From Aquarana catesbeiana (lineage: Eukaryota; Chordata; Amphibia; Anura; Ranidae), in contig NC_133333.1 of the NCBI RefSeq assembly GCF_042186555.1, positions 225,505,569 to 225,569,568 on the forward strand: a stretch of 64,000 nucleotides of DNA, read 5' to 3'. Of the stretch, positions 34,370-45,353 are shown piece by piece. How positions within the stretch are numbered: the stretch's first letter is position 1; each line of letters starts with the position of its first letter. Made by a program: the position numbers and the translations under genes. The notes beneath the pieces are model-generated. The model saw only the letters and a program-made list of their open reading frames with translations, was not told the DNA's origin and did not search any database.

Positions 34370-34684
34370 TTAAAACTTTAAAAAAGCACCTCCATGAGAC
34401 ATGATCGAAGCATCATTGAAGCACCACCGAAGCATCAAAAACACATCAAAAAAGCATGTTGAAGTGGTAGGCGCTTTAATGTTTGCTGAAGTTGAAGCAA
34501 GTGTAAATGAGCCGTGGTGGTCAGAATTACACCCTTCCAGACAACTAAAAAGTTCATTGGTGCCTTGCTGCTGGCTCTACCAAATGGTGTTAGACCCAGA
34601 ACATTGCAGATGTAAGGTCAAGCAGTCACAACTCACGGAATCCCTAGCAACCCTGTGGAGTCCTGGTTGAGAATGGCTGCTTTA

Positions 34685-34733
34685 GACAGTCCAACACATT
34701 TCAGGGGACAAGGCCCCCTTCATCAAGCCCAAG
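34685..34733 (-). ncRNA. Decayed hammerhead-ribozyme-like motif (c)
   Basis: Minus strand: TTGATGA in place of CTGATGA (C3 changed to T), stem II AGGGG…CCCCT, then GAAATGTGTT, with two CpG-type changes in the stem III box. Stem I is not preserved. Confidence 0.5.
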
Positions 34734-35039
34734 ATCAATAGAGAATATAATATAACAATAAGCAAATACTATTGTGTGCACTCCTTTCATGCTTCTCCAT
34801 TTAAATTCAGAAGTGTTCTATTAAAAATTTCTGTAAATGTGAGCGACTCTTCCTTTAAACATTCCACGACACAACTCCAAATAAATATGTGGAAGTACAG
34901 GAAAGTCCGCCTTGGGATCCAGCACCATCAGTCATCTCTTAGTGCTCCTCTTTTGTAATATGGCAGTCTCTTATAACATGAATTAAGTAATTAAATTCAT
35001 TTATATAGAGCTTTTCTCTCTGAGAACTTAAAGCACTTT

Positions 35040-36905
35040 ATATGTTGTAGGAGTAGATGATGGGTACTTTCTGTGGAATATCATACCAGGACAACTTAAA
35101 GTGTCAACTTTACATACCTAAAGAAATTCTTTAAGTATGTAAACAGTAAAAAAAAAGGGAGGACAGACCATATAAGAGGAAGGACATCTGGTTACAAAGG
35201 ATGGGGAGATGGCGAAAGTATTGAATTTATTCTTCTTCTCCGTCTTCATGAGGGAATTGCGGGGCTTCAGTAACCAAAACTGCAGTGTTTATCCTCATGA
35301 CACATCACAGGAAGCACCTCCATGGTTAACAGAGGACAGAATTAAAATTAGACTTGAGAAACTTAACATTAATAAATCACCGGGACCAGATGGCTTGCAC
35401 CCGAGGGTACTTAGGGAACTCAGTCAAGTAGATACCAGACCATTGTTCCTAATTTTTACTGACAGTCTACTGACTGGAATGGTACCAGCTGATTGGAGAA
35501 AAGCCAATGTAGCACCAATATTTAAAAAGGGTCCAAAACACATCCCTAGGAATTACAGACCAGTTAGCCTAACATCAATAGTATGTAAACTCTTTGAGGG
35601 GATGATAAGGGAGTATATACAAGATTTTAGTAACGAGAACTTTATCATTAGTAGTAATCAGCATGGATTCATGAAGAATCCTTCTTGTCAAACCAATCTA
35701 TTAACCTTCTATGAGGAGGTGAGTTGCCATCTAGATAAAGGAAGGCCCGTAGATGTGGTGTATCTGGATTTTGCAAAAGCATTTGACACAGTTCCCCATA
35801 AACGTTTACTGTACAAAGTAAGGTCCATTGGCATGGACCATAGGGTGAGTACATGGATTGAAAACTGGCTACAAGGGCGAGTTCAGAGGGTGGTGATAAA
35901 TGGGGAGTACTCGGAATGGTCAGGGGTGGGTAGTGGGGTCCCCCAGGGTTCTGTGCTGGGCCCAATCCTATTTAATTTGTTCATAAACGACCTGGAGGAT
36001 GGGATAAACAGTTCAATCTCTGTATTTCCGGACGATACTAAGCTAAGCAGAGCAATAACTTCTCCGCAAAAAAAAAAACCTTGCAAAAAGATCTGAACAA
36101 ATTAATGGGGTGGGCAACTACATGGCAAATAAGGTTCAATGTAGAAAAATGTAAAATAATTCATTTGGGTGGCAAAAATATGAATGCAATCTATACACTG
36201 GGGGGAGAACCTCTGGGGGAATCTAGGATGGAAAAGGACCTGGGGGTCCTAGTAGATGATAGGCTCAGCAATGGCATGCAATGCCAAGCTGCTGCTAACA
36301 AAGCAAACAGAATATTGGCATGCATTAAAAAGGGGATCAACTCCAGAGATAAAACAATAATTCTCTAGCTCTACAAGACTCTGGTCCGGCCGCACCTGGA
36401 GTATGCTGTCCAGTTCTGGGCACCAGTCCTCAGGAAGGATGTACTGGAAATGGAGCGAGTACAAAGAAGGGCAACAAAGCTAATAAAGGGTCTGGAGGAT
36501 ATTAGTTATGAGGAAAGGTTGCGAGCACTGAACTAATTCTCTCTGGAGAAGAGATGCTTGAGAGGGGATATGATTTTAATTTACAAATACTGTACTGGTG
36601 ACCCCACAATAGGGATAAAACTTTTATTTGCGGAAGGGAGTTTAACAAGATATTTGGCCACTCATTAAAATTAGAAGAAAAGAGGTTTAACCTTAAACTA
36701 CGTAGAGGGTTCTTTACTGTAAGAGCGGCAAGGATGTGGAATTTCCTGCCACAGGCGGTGGTCTCATATTTTCAAAAAACTATTAGATAAGCACCTGAAC
36801 GACTGCAACATACAGGGATATACAATGTAATACTGACATATAATCACACACATAGGTTGGACTTGATGGACTTGTTTTAACCTCACCTACTATGTGACTA
36901 TGTAA
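35040..36905 (+). mobile_element. CR1-like LINE, 5'-truncated, best copy in the window
   Basis: About 1.87 kb from before the reverse transcriptase to the terminal 'ggttggacttgatggactt…actatgtgactatgt' end. It lacks the 5' UTR, ORF1 and the endonuclease, as is usual for LINEs truncated during target-primed insertion. The 34990-35060 stretch just upstream ('atttatatagagctttt') may be the insertion flank or another old repeat. Confidence 0.85.
35209..36880 (+). pseudogene. CR1-like reverse transcriptase and C-terminal domain, inactivated
   Basis: The first 888 bp (to 36096) stay open from an internal methionine. Motifs in order: GPDGLHPRVL, NYRPVSLTS, the motif A block DFAKAFD near 35770, the motif B block GVPQGSVLGP near 35940, and motif C, which reads FPDD near 36030 instead of the usual F/YADD. 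A run of ten A at 36069-36078 then shifts the frame. The sequence resumes in another frame with NKLMGWATTWQIRFN, KDLGVLVDDRL and ANRILACIKK, followed by stops after DKTIIL and after LRALN, and then FSLEKR. The enzyme would copy its own RNA at a nicked target, but the frameshift, two stops and the altered catalytic box make this copy dead. Confidence 0.9.
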
Positions 36906-37094
36906 ACTTAAAAAAAAATTCTCTATTTAGGATTTTAGATGTTATTTTTATATAAATAGGTTATTTGTGCTTGTACTCTTTCTATATTACCTGGTTGATC
37001 CTGCCAGTTCCCCACTTCCTGATTAAAAACTGACCACGCATAGCATATAGCATATATTATATATATTATATATTGGCTTTACAACCACTTTAAG
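36906..37094. other. Short spacer with a TTAA-MITE right end
   Basis: 'ggctttacaaccactttaa' at 37076-37094 is the right end of the TTAA MITE family; nothing else is recognised. Confidence 0.45.
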
Positions 37095-37283
37095 ACGGGA
37101 GCCAATTAACCTATCAGCCTGAGTTTCAAGTGTGGGAGGAAACCAGAGTACCCAATGGAAACCCACCAAAACACAAGGGGGAACATGCACACTCCATGCA
37201 GTTAGTGCCCTGACCAGGGCACAAAGCAAGAACTCTAGTTCTACAAGGCAAAAGTGCTAACCATCAAGTCTCTGTGCTGCCCT
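37095..37283 (-). mobile_element. tRNA-derived SINE, minus strand
   Basis: Inverse of 10311-10497: 'gtgtgggaggaaacc', 'aacatgcacactccatgca' and the head 'ggcaaaagtgctaaccat' near 37245-37265. The B box is more decayed than in the plus-strand copy. Confidence 0.65.
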
Positions 37284-38310
37284 ACTACCTGTAGTAAAAG
37301 CAAGTTTTCTGTATGGTTGTCAGTACAAACTTTGCAGGTTGGGTGAGGCTGTAGTTACAAGAAGGTCCAAAAGCAGGTGGTGGAACATGAAGGCAGGTCA
37401 AGGATGGGTCTCCAGAATCAAACCCATGCATGTATGCAGTCTGTGCTCATGCTCTATGTTCTGACCTTTATCTGCCCAACATTCAATACTTAATGAATGA
37501 CCATGTTTTAAATCTGTATTGCATCGCATATTAATTAAACACATTCATATTCTAGCTGGACAGCCTATCAGGGCCCTTCAACAATGCAGAGCAATCATAT
37601 AGTATAAAGAGCAGGACACAACAGCAACCAATCAAATTTCAGAATTACCTGAAGAATTTTTAACCGTTGTCACAGGTCAGGGCTCTCTGAATATCAGAGT
37701 TATTAAATAACCCCATTAGTTTCAGGAAAGTTGTACAGAAAACCACAAAATGATGTTTCTGAGAAGCAATTCTGTTATAATGGCATCTCCACCCTTCTAT
37801 TGAAAAATCTATACTTATATCAATATATTTTGCCGTAATGTGTTTCCTTTGCTCGTTAAACATGTCCTTTGTTAAATGACTTCAGTCAAGGCAAAAAAAT
37901 ATCAATAAACTTAGAAATGATCAATTTATACCCACTTGGCATTTGTTTTCTGTAAATGTAGGTTTGAAAATCCTGGTATTAAAGATGAAGATCAGGCATG
38001 TATAAAAAAATGTAATGCAGTTTTAACAAAAGGAATTACTATTTCTGTACAGCCATGTTAAGTCCTCTCTATAGCGAATGTTACACTGGAAAAGAGAAGA
38101 CCAGCAGTGGAAGCCTGTTAGCGGGATGAAGTTACCCTAGTTAGGAGGCCTTTTTCCAGTCCCTTGGTTTTGTTTGGGTCTGACCCACTGATCTCCTGAT
38201 ATAAAAGAAGGACAGTGGTCTGGAGAACCCCCTAAGAGAGAAGATCTGAGAGTCGCACCCGGGGGGAGCGGAGGAGTGTCACTTGCCACTGCTGTGATGT
38301 AGAAAGTCAA
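37284..38310. other. Unassigned
   Basis: About 1 kb, AT-rich, with no repeat structure or element end that I recognise. Confidence 0.4.
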
Positions 38311-38880
38311 GTTCCTCCACCCCAAACTCGCTCATCCGTGTCTTTATGGACCTTGTTATCTACACTGGTCCAAATCATTTGGTGGAGGGGGGGATTATGA
38401 TGTGGGGTTGTTTTTCAGGGGTTGGGCTTGGCCCCTTAGTTCCAGTGAAGGGAACTCTTAAAGCGTCAGCATACCAAGACATTTAGGACAATTTCATGCT
38501 TGGTGATGCAGTGCGCAAAGCAAGCTCCATAATTACATGGATAAGCGAGTTTGGGGCGTAGGAACTTGATTGCCCTGCACAGAGTCCTGACTTCAACCCG
38601 ATAGAACACCTTTGGGATGAATTAGTGCGGAGACTGCGATCCAGGCCTTCTCGTCCAATATCAGTGCCTGACCTCACAAATGCACTTCTGGAAGAATGGT
38701 CAAACATTCCCATAGACACACTCCTAAACCTTGTGGACAGCCTTCCCAGAAGAGTTGAAGCTGTTATATAGCTGTAAAAGGTGGGCCATCTCAATATTGA
38801 ACCCTATGGACTAAGACTGGGATGCCACTAAAATTCATGTGCGTGTAAAGGCAGGCGTCCCAATACTTTTGACAATATAC
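38311..38880 (+). pseudogene. Tc1-like transposase remnant, foldback derivative
   Basis: Plus strand reads WGCFSGVGLGP, then SAYQ, then AQSPDFNPIEHLWDE (the third catalytic position region) and ends near SLPRRVEAVI. A stop interrupts the central part, and the second aspartate block is degraded. Upstream, 38311-38375 is the inverse of transposase sequence (KTWMSEF region), joined through 'ctggtccaaatcatttggtgg'. The same joint occurs at 63490-63515, so this rearranged form was itself copied. Confidence 0.8.
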
Positions 38881-39092
38881 GCACAAAATAAACACAAGAC
38901 ATTTTGGCAATGAATACTGATGTTCAAACATCAGTACCGTTAGCAGGTACCCTAGGACTTTCCAGCTATTCAGGGCTTTATGCGCTGCATGCAATGCACT
39001 TAGAACTTGCTATGCGTTTTTTTAAAAATGCATAGTGTGTTTTAAAAGTGCTGCAATGTAAAAATGCATGCGCCGCAGTGTGAAAGCAGCCT
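38881..39092. other. Element end fragment
   Basis: 39060-39092 reads 'gcgccgcagtgtgaaagcagcctaag', like the right end of a GGCTGCATTCACACT MITE. The rest is unassigned. Confidence 0.4.
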
Positions 39093-39478
39093 AAGACACA
39101 GCAGTTTACCAACTGACCTCAGGGGCACCACACATCTTGCACCCATTAACTAGGTTTTCACGGCATCCTCAGCATCCCTCCACACGTGCATTTGCCTGGC
39201 TTGTCATTGTAAGCTGCTATGTTTGCATGGCATCCCCAGCGTCCCTCCAGACGGGCCCAGGCTGCATGTTAAACTCTCTGGGGCCGCATGCAGCCCACAT
39301 GCCGCGGGTTGGACACCCCTGATGTAGTGCAAGGGCCTGCCTAAATGGATACAGAGTGAATGGATAGATAGGTGGGTCTTCCTATTCCATCATTTTGATA
39401 AAGCTAAAGGAAATTGTACAGAGATTGTACAATCAGATTGTATAGTATATCCATTCATTCTGTATCCAATCAGGCAGG

Positions 39479-40274
39479 GAGGGTTGCCACCTTTTCATCA
39501 AGCCAAACCCGAACACATTAGTGGCGCACAATAATTTTTTTTTTGTAGTTTATACTATAGGATTGTAAAAGACCTGGGATGCCTTTGGGTGCCCCAAGAA
39601 GAGTAGTATTACAGCGCATGAAGCGTCCCTTGATGAGCAGTGGGTGTGGCCATATTGTGTTAATAATGGGAGAAGCATAAGAAGCTTAGTTAAATCAAAC
39701 AAGGTCAGTCTGTACCCCAGTACATCCCCCAGGTCAGTCTGTTCACCAGTATAATCCCTTCTTGGTCCATCTGTCCCCCAGTATAATCCCCCTGGGTCAG
39801 TCTGTCCCCCAGTATAATCCCCCAGGTCAGTCTGTCCCCCAGTATAATCCCCCTGGGTCAGTCTGTCCCCCAGTATAATCCCCCAGGTCAGTCTGTCCCC
39901 CAGTATAATCCCCCTGGGTCAGTCTGTCCCCCAGTATATTCCCCCAGGTCAGTCTGTCCCCCAGTATATTCCCCCAGGTCAGTCTGTCCCCCAGTATAAT
40001 CCCTTCTTGGTCCATCTGTCCCCCAGTATAATCCCCCTGGGTCAGTCTGTCCCCCAGTATATTCCCCCAGGTCAGTCTGTCCCCCAGTATAATCTCCAAG
40101 GCCAGTCTGTACCCCAGTTAAAGCACCCCCCCACCAAAATGATTGAAAGCACTGGAAAAGGGGTAAAGGAGGACTAGTGCTGCAGGGCTGCCACTGATGG
40201 GTCCAGGTTTCAGGTGGACTAAAGGATCTAAAACCCGGACTGTCCGGGTGAATCCCCAACAGGTGGCAACCCTA
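39479..40274. mobile_element. hAT-type element of the AGGGTTGCCACC group, 796 bp
   Basis: Left GAGGGTTGCCACCTTTT, right 'caggtggcaaccctac'-type end, flanked by the perfect duplication CAGGCAGG (39471-39478 and 40275-40282). It has the same terminal motif as the 170-bp MITEs at 3804 and 54295, but with a minisatellite interior. Confidence 0.85.
39716..40115. repeat. 29-30-bp minisatellite, about 13 units
   Basis: Units 'cagtctgtcccccagtataatccccc(tgg/a)ggt', 29 or 30 bp. There are no unique spacers between units, so it is not a CRISPR array. Confidence 0.9.
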
Positions 40275-40522
40275 CAGGCAGGTCCTTGCAGTACATCAGG
40301 GGTGTCCAACCCATGGCCAGCGGGCTGCATGCGGCCCCAGAGAGTTTAGCATGCGGCCCGTCTGGAGGGACGAGGGGGATGCCGTGCAAACATAGCAGCT
40401 GTGGCAGCTTATATTGACAAGCTAGGGAAATGCATGCGTGGAGGGGTGCCTGGGGATGTCGTGCAAGGATGTGGTGCAGGATGTGTGTGCAAGTGAGCTG
40501 GTAAACTGCTTCCTGTGTCTTA

Positions 40523-41365
40523 CTGCTCTCATGTCCAAAGTCTACATACCAGGAATTCATGAAGTTTTCTATGAACAAAACAGGGACTAAGGTAAGGCCT
40601 TGTTCTAAAATCAAAGAAAGCTTTTATTTTTCTGCAACCGAGGTACATTAATGGTATATTGGCATATAGAGGAGCTGGATTTTAGAAAAAAAAAGATGAA
40701 CTTAGCATTTAAATGATCTCAGCCTCTGCATTCCACTCTTATTTTTAGGAAAGATTAAATCTGATTGGTTTCTATGGGTGACACATGCATTTCATTCACA
40801 CTTCTTATTCCTTAAATAGGTCTAGAAATTCTAAACCACTTGTATCTCCTAAGAAGACGAGGCAGGCCAAGATCTTTTGGTCTGTCTTCACTTTCTGTCT
40901 TTCGATGTGTAAATCTATGCTGTGAAATATTTGAACTGAATACAAGCTCTTTTCGCTCTTAATAAAAAATATTCTTTGCTTTATCTGGTATTTTTCATTT
41001 TTATTGTCTTTTTTTGTAAAGTTTGGCCTGGGTGGAGTGGAAAGTTTGATTACTTCCATCTATGCCATGCAATAAGCTGCCTCGAATTTGCATTTTTTAC
41101 ACATTTTTATTCTCGGGCTTATGTTTTTGTTGCTTATCCAAATTTTCCACAATGGAAGAAACCCTACTTGGTTGCATCAGGAGGAGCCTCTTGGACAAAG
41201 ATTTTATTTGTTGAAGGGGAGAAATACCAAGGAGACGTTATGGTCAAAATCGAAGCTGAAATCCAGCTAAATACATAGTTTAAATGCATATATACAGTAC
41301 ATATCTATATATATATCTATATAGATATATATCTATATAGATATATATATGGATATATATACTAT
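40523..41365. other. Unassigned, with an AT-rich block
   Basis: A 100-codon plus frame (40976-41278) has no recognisable domain and no flanking splice or element context. 41280-41360 is built of 'tatatctatatagatata'. Confidence 0.4.
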
Positions 41366-42246
41366 ATTACCAAAAGTATTGGGACGCCTGCCTTTACATG
41401 AACTTTAATGGCATCCCAGTCTTAGTCCGTAGGGTTCAATATTGAGTTGGCCCAACCTTTGCAGCCATAACAGCTTCAATTCTTCTGGGAAGGCTGTCCA
41501 CAAGGTTTAGGAGTGTGTCTATGGGAATGTTTGACCATTCTTTTAGAAGTGCATTTGTGAGGTCAGGCACCATCATTCTGTGGAGGAGGGATTATGGTGG
41601 GGGGTTGTTTTTCAGGGGTTGGGTTTGGCACCTTAGTTCCAGTAAAGGGAACTCTTAAGGCGTCGCATACCAATACATTTTGGACAATTTCATGATCCCA
41701 ACTTTGTGGGAACAGTTTGGGGACGGCCCCTTCCTGTTCCAACATGACTACACACCAGTGCACAAAGCAAGGTCCATAAAGACATGGATGAGTGAGTTTG
41801 GGGTGGAGGAACTTGACTGACCTGCACAGAGTCCTAACCTCAACCTGATAGAACACCTTTGGGATGAATTAGAGCGGAGACTGCGAGCCAGGCCTTTTCG
41901 TCCACATCAGTGCCTGACCTCCCAAATGCATTTCTGGAAGAATGGTCAAACATTCCCATAGACACACTCCTAAACCTTGTGGACGGCCTTCCCAGAAGAG
42001 TTGAAGCTGTTATAGCTGCAAAGGGTGGACCAACTCAATATTGAACCCTACGGACTAATGCCCTGTACACACGATCAGACTTTCCGCCAACAAAACCGTG
42101 GATTTTTTTCGAAGGTTGTTGGCTCAAACTTGTCTTGCATATACATAAGGTGGGCCAACTCAATATTGAACCCTACGGACTAAGACTGGGACGCCATTAA
42201 AGTTCATGTGCATGTAAAGGCAGGTGTCCCAATACTTTTAATATAG
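41366..42246. mobile_element. Tc1-like element with long inverted ends
   Basis: Left 'tattaccaaaagtattggga' and right 'tcccaatacttttaatata' with inverse homology extending about 200 bp (through 'caatattgagttggcccaac'). Inside, the plus strand keeps fragments of transposase (41580-42010, including SPxLNLIEHLWDE) with frame breaks. Flanks are TA-rich. Confidence 0.8.
42059..42145. mobile_element. Truncated TWA MITE inside the Tc1-like element
   Basis: TGCCCTGTACACACGATCAG through 'aaacttgtcttgcatata' matches the first 87 bp of the TWA family and then stops. It is bracketed by a ~37-bp direct repeat of host sequence (42022-42058 and 42147-42183), both copies ending in TAA. Confidence 0.8.
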
Positions 42247-42279
42247 TGTATATATATAAGGAAAATAAAAAAAAACTGC

Positions 42280-42456
42280 ATTTTTGGTAACACATGATTG
42301 GATAATGGAAGTCAGTAGAGCTTCACCTCATTTACTAACCTCTGGAGCATGTTGCCTTGCAGAGTGCATGGTGTGCGCACAGTCTATTTGCCTTAAACCA
42401 ACCCTATTGATAATCACAGGACCTGCAGTCAGTGACACTGTCACTGGACATTATAG
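42280..42456. mobile_element. Partial MITE, TTTACTAAAGGC family
   Basis: 'acacatgattggataatgga' and 'tttactaacctctggagcat' match the interior of the adjacent copy. Confidence 0.55.
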
Positions 42457-42722
42457 GGTTGATTTACTAAAGGCAAATAGGCGGTTCACTTTGCAAGGAA
42501 AGTTACACCGTGCAAGGGAATTTTCCCCAGAGCTTAATGAATAGTGTGCAAAACTTTGCAAAAAATACCCAATTATATAAAAGAAAAAAACAGCATTTTT
42601 GCTTGCACATGATTGACATTTAGCAGAGCTCCTCATTCACTAAGCTCTGGGGTAAATTCCATTGAAAAAGCGCAGCTTTTATTGTAACGTGAACAGCATA
42701 TTTGCCTTTAGTAAATCAACCC
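42457..42722. mobile_element. MITE, GGGTTGATTTACTAAAGGC family, complete
   Basis: GGGTTGATTTACTAAAGGCA and its inverse at 42700-42722; interior as in 10498-10711 and 43213-43512. Flanks are TA-rich, and the duplication is not resolved. Confidence 0.85.
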
Positions 42723-42814
42723 ATATATCTGCTCCTCATTCAGACCCACTATCACAGGAAACAAATGCAGCCACCAAATCTAAGAACCAGCAAGCTTCAA
42801 TACATTACATGTAT

Positions 42815-43190
42815 CATAGCTCCCAACTGTCCCTGATTTTGAGGGACTGTCCCTGATTTGGAGCAATGTCCCTCTGTCCTTCTTTCCTCCTTTTGTCTCT
42901 CATTTTGGTCTGGTCTATATAGTTGTATATAAAATGCACTTTTTATCTTTCAAAAAGTGTTCCCCAGTGCTAAAACTTTTATCCAAATTCAAAATTGCTG
43001 CATTTGTAAATTTTAAAAGCCAATATACAGGAATAGTAGTGGTAAAAAAAAGTCCTTGTGGATTTAATTAATCTTTTTTCGGTTAATTCACCTTTAAGGG
43101 GGTGTGTCAGGGGGCGTGTCCTATGCCTACATACATTTGCCAGTAGGTGTCCCTCATTCCCATCTCAAAATGTTGGGAGGTATTCATGTT
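42815..43190 (-). mobile_element. hAT-like element (CATACCTCCCAACA family), copy 3, inverted
   Basis: 'gctcccaactgtccctgatt' at the left and 'ctcaaaatgttgggaggtat' at the right; the inverse of copies at 26793 and 33128. Confidence 0.8.
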
Positions 43191-43212
43191 TGTTTTGGTG
43201 TTTAGATCCATT

Positions 43213-43512
43213 TTAAGAGGTTGATTTACTAAAGCAAAAATAGACACGTGGCAAGGCAAGTTGCACTTTGCAAGGGATTTTGTCCCAGAGCTTAGAGAAC
43301 AAGATGAACAAGATGAAGCTCTGCTGACTTCCATCTTGCAATCATGTTCAAACAAAAATGCTGTATTTTTATTTTATCTTCCTTGCATGTGATTGGGTAT
43401 TCTTGCAAAGTGAAATTTTACCGCATTCACTAAGCCATGGAGCAAATTCCTTGCAAAGTGCCACTTCCCTTGCAAAGTGAACGGACTATTTGCCTTTGGT
43501 AAATCAACCCTC
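43213..43512. mobile_element. MITE, GGTTGATTTACTAAAG family
   Basis: Ends 'aggttgatttactaaagc' and 'gcctttggtaaatcaaccct'; interior 'cccagagcttag' and 'ttgcaaagtg' words are in common with the 42457 copy. Confidence 0.8.
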
Positions 43513-44056
43513 CAGATCAGATGGAAGTAAGACCTTTAATTTTTTTTTTTTTTCCCCTGCGTGTCTGTAACAAGACATAAACTCTGTGAAACACTTTTGT
43601 TTCTCACTTATATCATATTTTGCTTTGCCAAGCCAAGAAAGCTATGAAATATACGATGCCATAATAAAATCACATTATTGGGATTTTCTACAGTTTTTAC
43701 ATTCCTATTGTTTACTGAAAAGGTTCAGAACTATGTGAGAAATGTATTGCTCTGATTACATTATCGTAAGCACCGCGATTGTTGCTTCCCTCTAATTTTT
43801 ATGTGATAAAGCAGATCCGTAACAGGAGGGAGATAATTTCACTTAGCAATCTCTAAAGACGGATTACGGTGTCATTGAAGAAGCCTGTATAATGGATAGG
43901 AAGCAATTGAAAGTATTTGATCAGAATGTTAACAGCTTATTGAACTCAGAAAGATCTAAGTTATCTTTATATCTTTTGGGATTTGTACTCCCATTCTGTT
44001 CTATTTTATGAGAAGATAAATCACTGGGGAGTTATCACATGATCAACAGTGCAATA
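43513..44056. other. Low-repeat spacer
   Basis: 43600-44000 shows no repeat structure, no element ends and balanced composition. A possible conserved non-coding segment; nothing coding is seen. Confidence 0.4.
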
Positions 44057-44194
44057 AGTTAAATAAAAAAGGAAATAGGGAAGCAAGAAAAGAGGAAAGG
44101 AGTGGAGAGGAAGGAAGAAGAGGAAGGAAGAGGAGATGGGAAAGTGTAAAATAGGGAAGGATGAAGGCCAAGGAAGAGGAGCAAGAGAAAAGAA

Positions 44195-44428
44195 GAGGGG
44201 AAACGAAGGAAAGAAAGAAAAAAAGAAAGAAAGAAAGAAAGAACGAAAGAAAGAAGAAGGAAGGAAGGAAGGAAGGAAGGAAGGAAGGAAGGAAGGAAGG
44301 AAGGAAAGAAGGAAGGAAGGAAGAAAAGGAAGGAAGGAAGGAAGGAAGGTAGGAAGGAAGGAAGGAAGGTAGGAAGGAAGGAAGGAAGGAAGGAAGGAAG
44401 GAAGGAAGGAAGGAAGGAAGGAAGGACA
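44195..44428. repeat. (GGAA/GAAA)n array
   Basis: Begins as GAAA units and changes to about 45 GGAA units with a few GGTA interruptions. Long Arg/Lys/Glu and Ser/Phe/Leu frames across it are artefacts. Confidence 0.95.
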
Positions 44429-44825
44429 TGAAAAATGAGTGGAAAGAGATAGGAGGAAATAAAAAAATGTTTGAAAGAGAAGTGAAAGAAAAGGAGAATA
44501 GATGGCAAGAAAGGAAGGACAAGGAAAAGGAGTAAAGTAGTGGAAAGAGACGGAAGGAAAGAAGTGGAGATGCAAGGGTATAAAGCAGCGGCGGCTGGTG
44601 GTCCACCGTCCGGGGGGGCGGCAGACTGACCTGACCACGGACTCCCCCATTCACTCCAGCCCGCACCGCATACCATACCCCCCCCCCCCCGGTCGCCAGC
44701 TCAGTCATCTTGTGCTGCCCCTGAACTGACATATGGAGGCAGCGGCTTCCCCCCTCAGTCACCCCTGTGTCCCCGCTCCGTCTCCTCCCTCCTCCTTCCT
44801 CCTCATAGGTCAATAGGATGGCTAC

Positions 44826-45353
44826 TCCAATGCCAGTGGCATCGCTAGGGGATGGCTTTTGGGGCTATAGCCCCGAATCTGGGTCCCATAGCCCTGAGTC
44901 TCTGCAAGGGTACCCAAGGGGAGGGGAGGGGAGGCTCTCTGGGGACCCTGATGTAAGTGGGGGGCTCTCTGGGGACCCTGATGCAGGGGGAGGCTCTCTG
45001 GGGACCCTGATTTAAGGGGGAGGCTCTCTGGGGACCCTGATTTAAGGGGGAGGCTCTCTGGGGACCCTGATTTAAGGGGGAGGCTCTCTGGGGACCCTGA
45101 TTTAAGGGGGAGGCTCTCTGGGAACCCTGATGCAAGGGGGAGGCTCTCTGGGAACACTGATGCAAGGGGGAGGCTCTCTGGGGATCCTACTGTAAGGGGG
45201 GCTCTGTGGGGATCCTAATGTAAGAGGGGCTCTCTGGGGACCCTGTTGTAGGGTATGTATATACATGTGTATGCCCGCCCAATCGTATGACTTTCTTTAC
45301 TACGTTGCTATGGGCTCTAGCCCCAGATCTTTTGTAGACCTAGCAACGCCCCT
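44826..45353. mobile_element. hAT-like insertion present only in the first duplicate
   Basis: Left 'cagtggcatcgctagggga', right 'cctagcaacgcccctg'. In the second duplicate the host text runs straight from 'aggatgacttctcc' into 'tttcggccaatc' (46030-46050), so the insertion followed the duplication or was lost from one copy. It holds a 30-bp minisatellite. Confidence 0.75.
44935..45245. repeat. 30-bp minisatellite, about 10 units
   Basis: Unit 'ggctctctggggaccctgat' plus 'ttaagggggag'. Central units are identical; edges vary. Confidence 0.9.

Larger units (their letters stand above)
32936..34681. mobile_element. hAT-like element (CAGCCTTTCTCAACC family), copy 2
   Basis: Left CAGCCTTTCTCAACCTTTTT, right 'ggttgagaatggctg'. 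Flanks TTTTAGAT and CTTTAGAC agree at 6 of 8 positions. It contains two further insertions, at 33128-33500 and 33588-34369. Confidence 0.75.
32761..34985 (-). mobile_element. Penelope-like 3' tail split by a hAT-like insertion
   Basis: The minus strand runs from the hairpin module (34685-34733) into 'ggactgtctaaa', then, across the 32936-34681 insertion, into 'ataaatacatttttcctttgg' (32900-32935). The split halves share TTTAGA at the junctions. The tail matches the AATAAA(A)TAT-rich tails after the other modules. Confidence 0.5.
39093..40522. mobile_element. Large foldback: two inverted hAT-like copies with a hAT insertion in the loop
   Basis: 39093-39365 and 40283-40522 are inverse copies (e.g. 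'taagacacagcagtttacca' with its inverse, 'ccgcgggttggacacccctg' with 'caggggtgtccaacccatgg'). The stem continues as 'ggatacagagtgaatggat' paired with 'atccattcattctgtatcc' (39440-39470). The 796-bp hAT element then interrupts the stem. Confidence 0.75.

Noticed and set aside
39716..40115. CRISPR-like regular 29-30-bp repeats
   Set aside because: Units are contiguous with no unique spacers, and the array lies inside a hAT-type element of a vertebrate genome.
40976..41278. 100-codon plus frame containing 'YPNFPQWKKPY' and 'GASWTKILFVEGEKYQG'
   Set aside because: Looks protein-like at first, but there is no recognised family, no splice context that fits, and an overlapping second frame is also open. 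Left unassigned.
44021..44813. Up to 256-codon minus-strand frames rich in Ser, Phe, Leu and Pro
   Set aside because: They are translations of the GGAA/TTCC array and its flank.
44935..45245. Second CRISPR-like 30-bp array
   Set aside because: Same reason: tandem units without spacers.
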